NCBI GenBank assembly: GCA_913050095.1 | Contig: CAJXAV010000006.1 | Location: forward strand, 1 to 48,810 | Reading direction: 5' to 3' | Length of the DNA: 48,810 nt | Origin: an uncultured Gammaproteobacteria bacterium | GTDB taxonomy: Bacteria > Pseudomonadota > Gammaproteobacteria > Poriferisulfidales > GCA-002705445 | Shown here: piece by piece, positions 46,003-48,810 of the stretch | Layout of the letters: every line of letters starts with the position of its first letter | Numbering within the stretch: the stretch's first letter is position 1 | The notes under the pieces: model-generated | The model's input: only the letters and a program-made list of their open reading frames with translations | The model's database searches: none | Told to the model about the DNA's origin: nothing | Made by a program: the position numbers and the translations under genes

Positions 46003-47253
46003 TCACCTGATCATGTTTTTACCGGCAATCCATCCTGTGGTCCATGCATTTTGAAAATTAAAACCTCCTGTAATCCCATCTACATCAATAATCTCTCCAG
46101 AAAAAAATAATCCTGTACAAATTTTACTTTCCATAGTTTTAAAATTAATTTCTTTTAAATTTACCCCTCCACATTCAACAAATTCTTCCTTATAGCGACT
46201 TTTTCCATTAACACTAAGCTCACAATTGAATAAATTTATAATAATTTTTTCCAACTCAATTTTTGTTAGATCTGACCAATTTTTTTGCATTGAAATATTA
46301 CATTTTGTCAATAATTGAATCCAAAATCTTTTTGTTAATTCTTTTGGATGTATTTTACTGATATTTGATCTTGTATTATTTTTTTTTATATTATCTATAA
46401 GTTCCTTGGTTTTTTCTTTGCTTTCCAAGCCAAGCCAATTAATAAAAATTTTAGCTTTGTATTCAGAATTTTTCATTTCACGCGCAGCCCAAGAAGATAG
46501 TTTTAATAATGCAGGTCCACTTAAGCCCCAATGTGTTATTAATAATGGGCCTTGCTGGTAAAAATTTTTAAATCCCTCAATTTTAAGATTTAAATGAGAA
46601 TTTGAAAATGATGTACCTTGTAAATCTTTTATGATTATATCTTTTATGTTGAACGAAAATAGTGATGGTGCCAATTCTGTAATAGTATGGCCAAGTGATT
46701 CTGCAATTTTATAACCGCTTTTTTTACTTCCTGTAGCAATTAATACAGAGTCTGCAATGAAATTCTCTTTAGTGTTAATCAGTAATGATAGTTTTCCATT
46801 ATTAAGCTTTGTAATATTTTTGATATTTGATTTGGTTAATATCTTAACCTTGTATTTTTTTGCTTCTTTAATAAAGCAGTTTATTATGGTATTTGAATTA
46901 TCGGTAACTGGGAACATTCTACCGTCAGCTTCGTGTTTAAGATTTACGCCTCGATCTTTAAACCATTTTACTGTATCTGTAGTTTTAAATGACACGAAAG
47001 GTGATAGCATTTCTTTTTGACCTCTTGGATAATTTAAGCATAAGTTCTTTTCTTCTTTTATGAAGTGGGTTACATTACATCTACCACCGCCAGAGATTTT
47101 TACTTTTCTGAGAATATCGTTTGAAGCTTCAAATACTCTTATATCAGCATTGATTCCTTTTGTATTTGCAATTTCTGCACACCTAAGCGACGAAAATATT
47201 CCGCTAGCTCCTCCACCAATAATAGCAATATTAGTTATATTTTTTGATTTCAC
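46003..47253 (-). CDS. YhiN/HI0933 family FAD-dependent oxidoreductase
   Basis: A flavoprotein of 416 residues. Motifs in order: FAD-binding IAIIGGGASGIFSSLRCAE at the N-terminus, SGGGRCNVTH (the family hallmark) near residue 55, and the C-terminal FAD motif GLFFSGEIIDVDGITGGFNFQ with GWIAGKNM at the end. The role is not established; relatives act on NAD(P)H-dependent reduction of unknown substrates. I prefer the GTG at 47253, because AGGTGAT (minus strand, 47260-47266) sits at correct spacing; a TTG at 47271 would add six residues. It is the last gene before the tmRNA remnant. Confidence 0.88.
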   Translation of the reverse strand: MKSKNITNIAIIGGGASGIFSSLRCAEIANTKGINADIRVFEASNDILRKVKISGGGRCNVTHFIKEEKNLCLNYPRGQKEMLSPFVSFKTTDTVKWFKDRGVNLKHEADGRMFPVTDNSNTIINCFIKEAKKYKVKILTKSNIKNITKLNNGKLSLLINTKENFIADSVLIATGSKKSGYKIAESLGHTITELAPSLFSFNIKDIIIKDLQGTSFSNSHLNLKIEGFKNFYQQGPLLITHWGLSGPALLKLSSWAAREMKNSEYKAKIFINWLGLESKEKTKELIDNIKKNNTRSNISKIHPKELTKRFWIQLLTKCNISMQKNWSDLTKIELEKIIINLFNCELSVNGKSRYKEEFVECGGVNLKEINFKTMESKICTGLFFSGEIIDVDGITGGFNFQNAWTTGWIAGKNMIR

Positions 47254-47297
47254 GTAGACATCACCTGACAAGTATTTTATTTTGCATTGTTTTAGTT

Positions 47298-47328
47298 TGG
47301 AGGCGGCTGCGGAGATTGAACCCGCGCC
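47298..47328 (-). repeat. Displaced ssrA 3' end (candidate attachment site)
   Basis: On the minus strand this reads the T-arm and acceptor end of tmRNA: GCGCGGGTTCAATC, then TCCGC, GCCGCCTCCA. Compared with the real ssrA end it has a three-base insertion and a single substitution, and it lacks the encoded CCA. Nothing resembling the rest of tmRNA adjoins it. It is not a tRNA gene. Confidence 0.75.
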
Positions 47329-47509
47329 TAGTAAAACTTAAAGCCTATTTATTACATTTTTAACAATCATTGCACACTCTAATTTACCTGTCTAGAGCTG
47401 AATTTAGTTTTCTGTTTGGTCTAATTGATTATTGCAATAGTTATTGTTATTGAATATCATTATTTTAAGTTTTATATAAAATAAGAACATAGACTATGGA
47501 GAGGCAATC

Positions 47510-48412
47510 ATGAATCCCACTACATTATTAAAAAATATACTTGCTTATATTTGGAGTATCATCGTTTTACTTATTGCTTTAACAGGACTATCTACTAATA
47601 TATTTTTTAGTTTATTGGCAGCTATATTAGCCATATGCTTGGCACCAATTGTTCGAGATATAATTATTGCTAGGTTAGGTGAATCGAAAGCAATCAAGCC
47701 AGGAATTTTTGTAGCTTACATTTTATCATTTTTCTTACTTGGAGCAGTTGGCAATAGTGAGGACGAGGTAGTGAAACAAAAAACTACTGACAGTGAGCTT
47801 GCTACTACTCAGGAGCTCAATAAAAAAGCTATTTCCAAACCTTTGCCAACTGATTTTGATTACAATCTGCAGAATAATTTACAAAATCTTGGGTTATTTT
47901 TAAAGTGCTCCAGGTTAAACGGAAACGCAAACCAAAGTGGTGATGTATATTGGGTTGGTATTAGCAAGGATATAGATAAAAAAATGGTGTTTAGATTTCC
48001 TTTCTACCGATTTGGTAGTTCAGAAAATAATACTCACTCAATTATTCTTAAAAAATACAATGCATTTTTATTTTATAGGAACGAATTAAAGCCTAATGAG
48101 TTTGCAAAAAGTATGCAATATGGGGCGAATGTGTCCATTACTGAGAGTTCATACAAATTTCGCTCGGTATCTTCTGTAGCATCACCAAAATATTCGACCA
48201 AAGATTATAGTATAAAAAGAGATACTGGTGTTTTATCAGTAAATGATGATAAGTATGGTGATTATCGCAAGTATGGATGTTCAGCTGTTAATGAAACGCA
48301 GAAGAGTGATATTTTTACAAAACTATATTCAGCAGTGCATAACTACACAATCAATAGGTATGACCAAGTACAGGCAGAGTTCGACAAAGAGATAAATAAT
48401 CGGAAGTTTTGA
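47510..48412 (+). CDS. Membrane protein of unknown function, only gene of the ssrA-integrated remnant
   Basis: A 300-residue protein I do not recognise. The first 80 residues contain two to three closely spaced membrane helices (ILAYIWSIIVLLIALTGL; FFSLLAAILAICLAPIVRDI; IFVAYILSFFLLGAVG). The rest (about 80-300) is a soluble domain with alternating charged and aromatic residues and two cysteines (KCSRL, YGCSAV), ending with a Lys/Asp/Asn-rich helix. GGAGAGG lies just upstream of the ATG. It lies between the two attachment-like repeats, so it is probably transferred cargo. No homology can be claimed. Confidence 0.65.
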   Translation: MNPTTLLKNILAYIWSIIVLLIALTGLSTNIFFSLLAAILAICLAPIVRDIIIARLGESKAIKPGIFVAYILSFFLLGAVGNSEDEVVKQKTTDSELATTQELNKKAISKPLPTDFDYNLQNNLQNLGLFLKCSRLNGNANQSGDVYWVGISKDIDKKMVFRFPFYRFGSSENNTHSIILKKYNAFLFYRNELKPNEFAKSMQYGANVSITESSYKFRSVSSVASPKYSTKDYSIKRDTGVLSVNDDKYGDYRKYGCSAVNETQKSDIFTKLYSAVHNYTINRYDQVQAEFDKEINNRKF

Positions 48413-48489
48413 GTTTAAATTTTTTTTTGGTATACCGCACCTCTTAGTAATTAAATAATATTTACTAATCAATACGATAGAAGGGTGTA

Positions 48490-48810
48490 TGGTGGAGGCG
48501 GCGGGGATTGAACCCGCGTCCGCAAATCCTCTGCCTTTGGTACTACATGTTTAGCTTCGTTATTAAAATTCATGTAACAAATGTTAACGAGCAGACATTT
48601 AATTACACTATCCAATTGAGTTTCGCAGTTATTCTAATGGCGAGAATAAAGGCTATCTTGTGTTAAGCGACACCAAACGGAAATGCACAAGCACGTTTCT
48701 GAATGATGACCAGCAGGATTAAGCTGCTAGTGCGTAGTTGTCTTCGTTTGCAACTATAAGTTTATAGCATTTTTAACGAGAATAGCTATATACTCGACAT
48801 GCACCTAGGG
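48490..48810 (-). ncRNA. ssrA: tmRNA (SsrA), 3' portion; 5' end beyond the window
   Basis: On the minus strand, from the right edge: the conserved pseudoknot region (GGTGCATGTCGAG), the resume codon and tag reading frame at 48719-48751 that encodes ANEDNYALAA followed by TAA, the pseudoknot-rich middle, GCTAAACATGTAGTACC, and the tRNA-like end GGACGCGGGTTCAATCC then CCGCC and CCTCCACCA. The tag is one swap away from E. coli's ANDENYALAA. The genome-encoded CCA ends at 48490. The start of the gene lies outside the window. tmRNA rescues stalled ribosomes with SmpB. Confidence 0.95.

Larger units (their letters stand above)
47298..48490 (+). mobile_element. Remnant of an element integrated at the 3' end of ssrA
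   Basis: The 1.2-kb segment is bounded by the functional ssrA 3' end (48490-48521) and by a second, displaced copy of that 3' end in the same orientation (47298-47328). This is the layout left by tyrosine-recombinase elements that use tmRNA genes as attachment sites. No integrase gene is present between the copies; the only gene is the membrane protein at 47510. The displaced copy has drifted, so the insertion is old or already degenerate. Confidence 0.65.

Noticed and set aside
47298-47330. A second tRNA or tmRNA gene
   Set aside because: Only the T-arm and acceptor 3' strand exist; there is no 5' acceptor strand, anticodon arm, tag or CCA.

Overview
The window looks like the chromosome of an AT-rich gammaproteobacterium that oxidises reduced sulfur. 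The gammaproteobacterial placement rests on gene order: trxB/ftsK-lolA-crcB-serS, aspS-nudB-yebC-(nuclease)-ybgC-tolQRAB-pal-cpoB-queE-queC-tRNA-Lys, ilvBHC-pssA-leuA and holD-rimI, all familiar from Pseudomonas- and E. coli-type genomes. The sulfur lifestyle rests on the tail of a sulfide:quinone oxidoreductase, a complete cytoplasmic sulfite dehydrogenase set (soeABC) and tusA. Very low GC (by eye about 30%) with intact branched-chain amino acid synthesis, queuosine genes and Tol-Pal would fit the SUP05/Thioglobus group or a relative; that taxon call is inference.

Layout. 1-7.8 kb: sulfur energy metabolism (sqr tail, DUF1641, a DUF6580 membrane protein, 2-Cys peroxiredoxin, soeABC), then a DUF2177 membrane protein and a small exported protein. 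7.8-12 kb: a GldA/GldF/GldG-like ABC exporter with a DUF4340 partner, converging on thioredoxin reductase. 13-28.2 kb: a nearly gapless plus-strand housekeeping run: FtsK, LolA, an unknown 92-residue protein, fluoride channel, SerS, a MOSC protein, AspS, NudB, YebC, a PD-(D/E)XK nuclease, YbgC, Tol-Pal, QueE/QueC and tRNA-Lys. 28.2-34.3 kb: an MFS transporter, a second molybdopterin enzyme coupled to an unusual flavin/iron-sulfur reductase, and an ammonium transporter. 34.3-43 kb: a BepA-like periplasmic protease, TusA, ilvBHC with a previously easy-to-miss 26-residue membrane peptide after ilvC, pssA, leuA, a HolD candidate, RimI and a DUF2970 protein. 43-47.3 kb: an AddB-like nuclease, an unknown protein and a YhiN-type flavoprotein. 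47.3-48.8 kb: the 3' part of the tmRNA gene (ssrA, minus strand) and a 1.2-kb integrated remnant bounded by the real and a displaced, degenerate copy of the ssrA 3' end.

How it fits together. Sulfide is oxidised by SQR into the quinone pool; sulfite is oxidised in the cytoplasm by SoeAB with electrons passing through membrane SoeC to quinone; TusA relays sulfur. Two conserved synteny blocks have lost their recombination genes: ruvCAB is absent between yebC and ybgC, with an Hjc-like nuclease in its place, and rarA is absent between lolA and crcB/serS, with an unknown 92-residue protein in its place. With the orphan AddB-like nuclease whose Fe-S motif looks incomplete, this suggests a remodelled recombination system. 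The other candidates for something undescribed are the soluble Mo-enzyme/flavin-ferredoxin reductase pair at 29.7-33.0 kb and the cargo gene of the ssrA remnant. No stretch longer than 300 bases lacks a gene.
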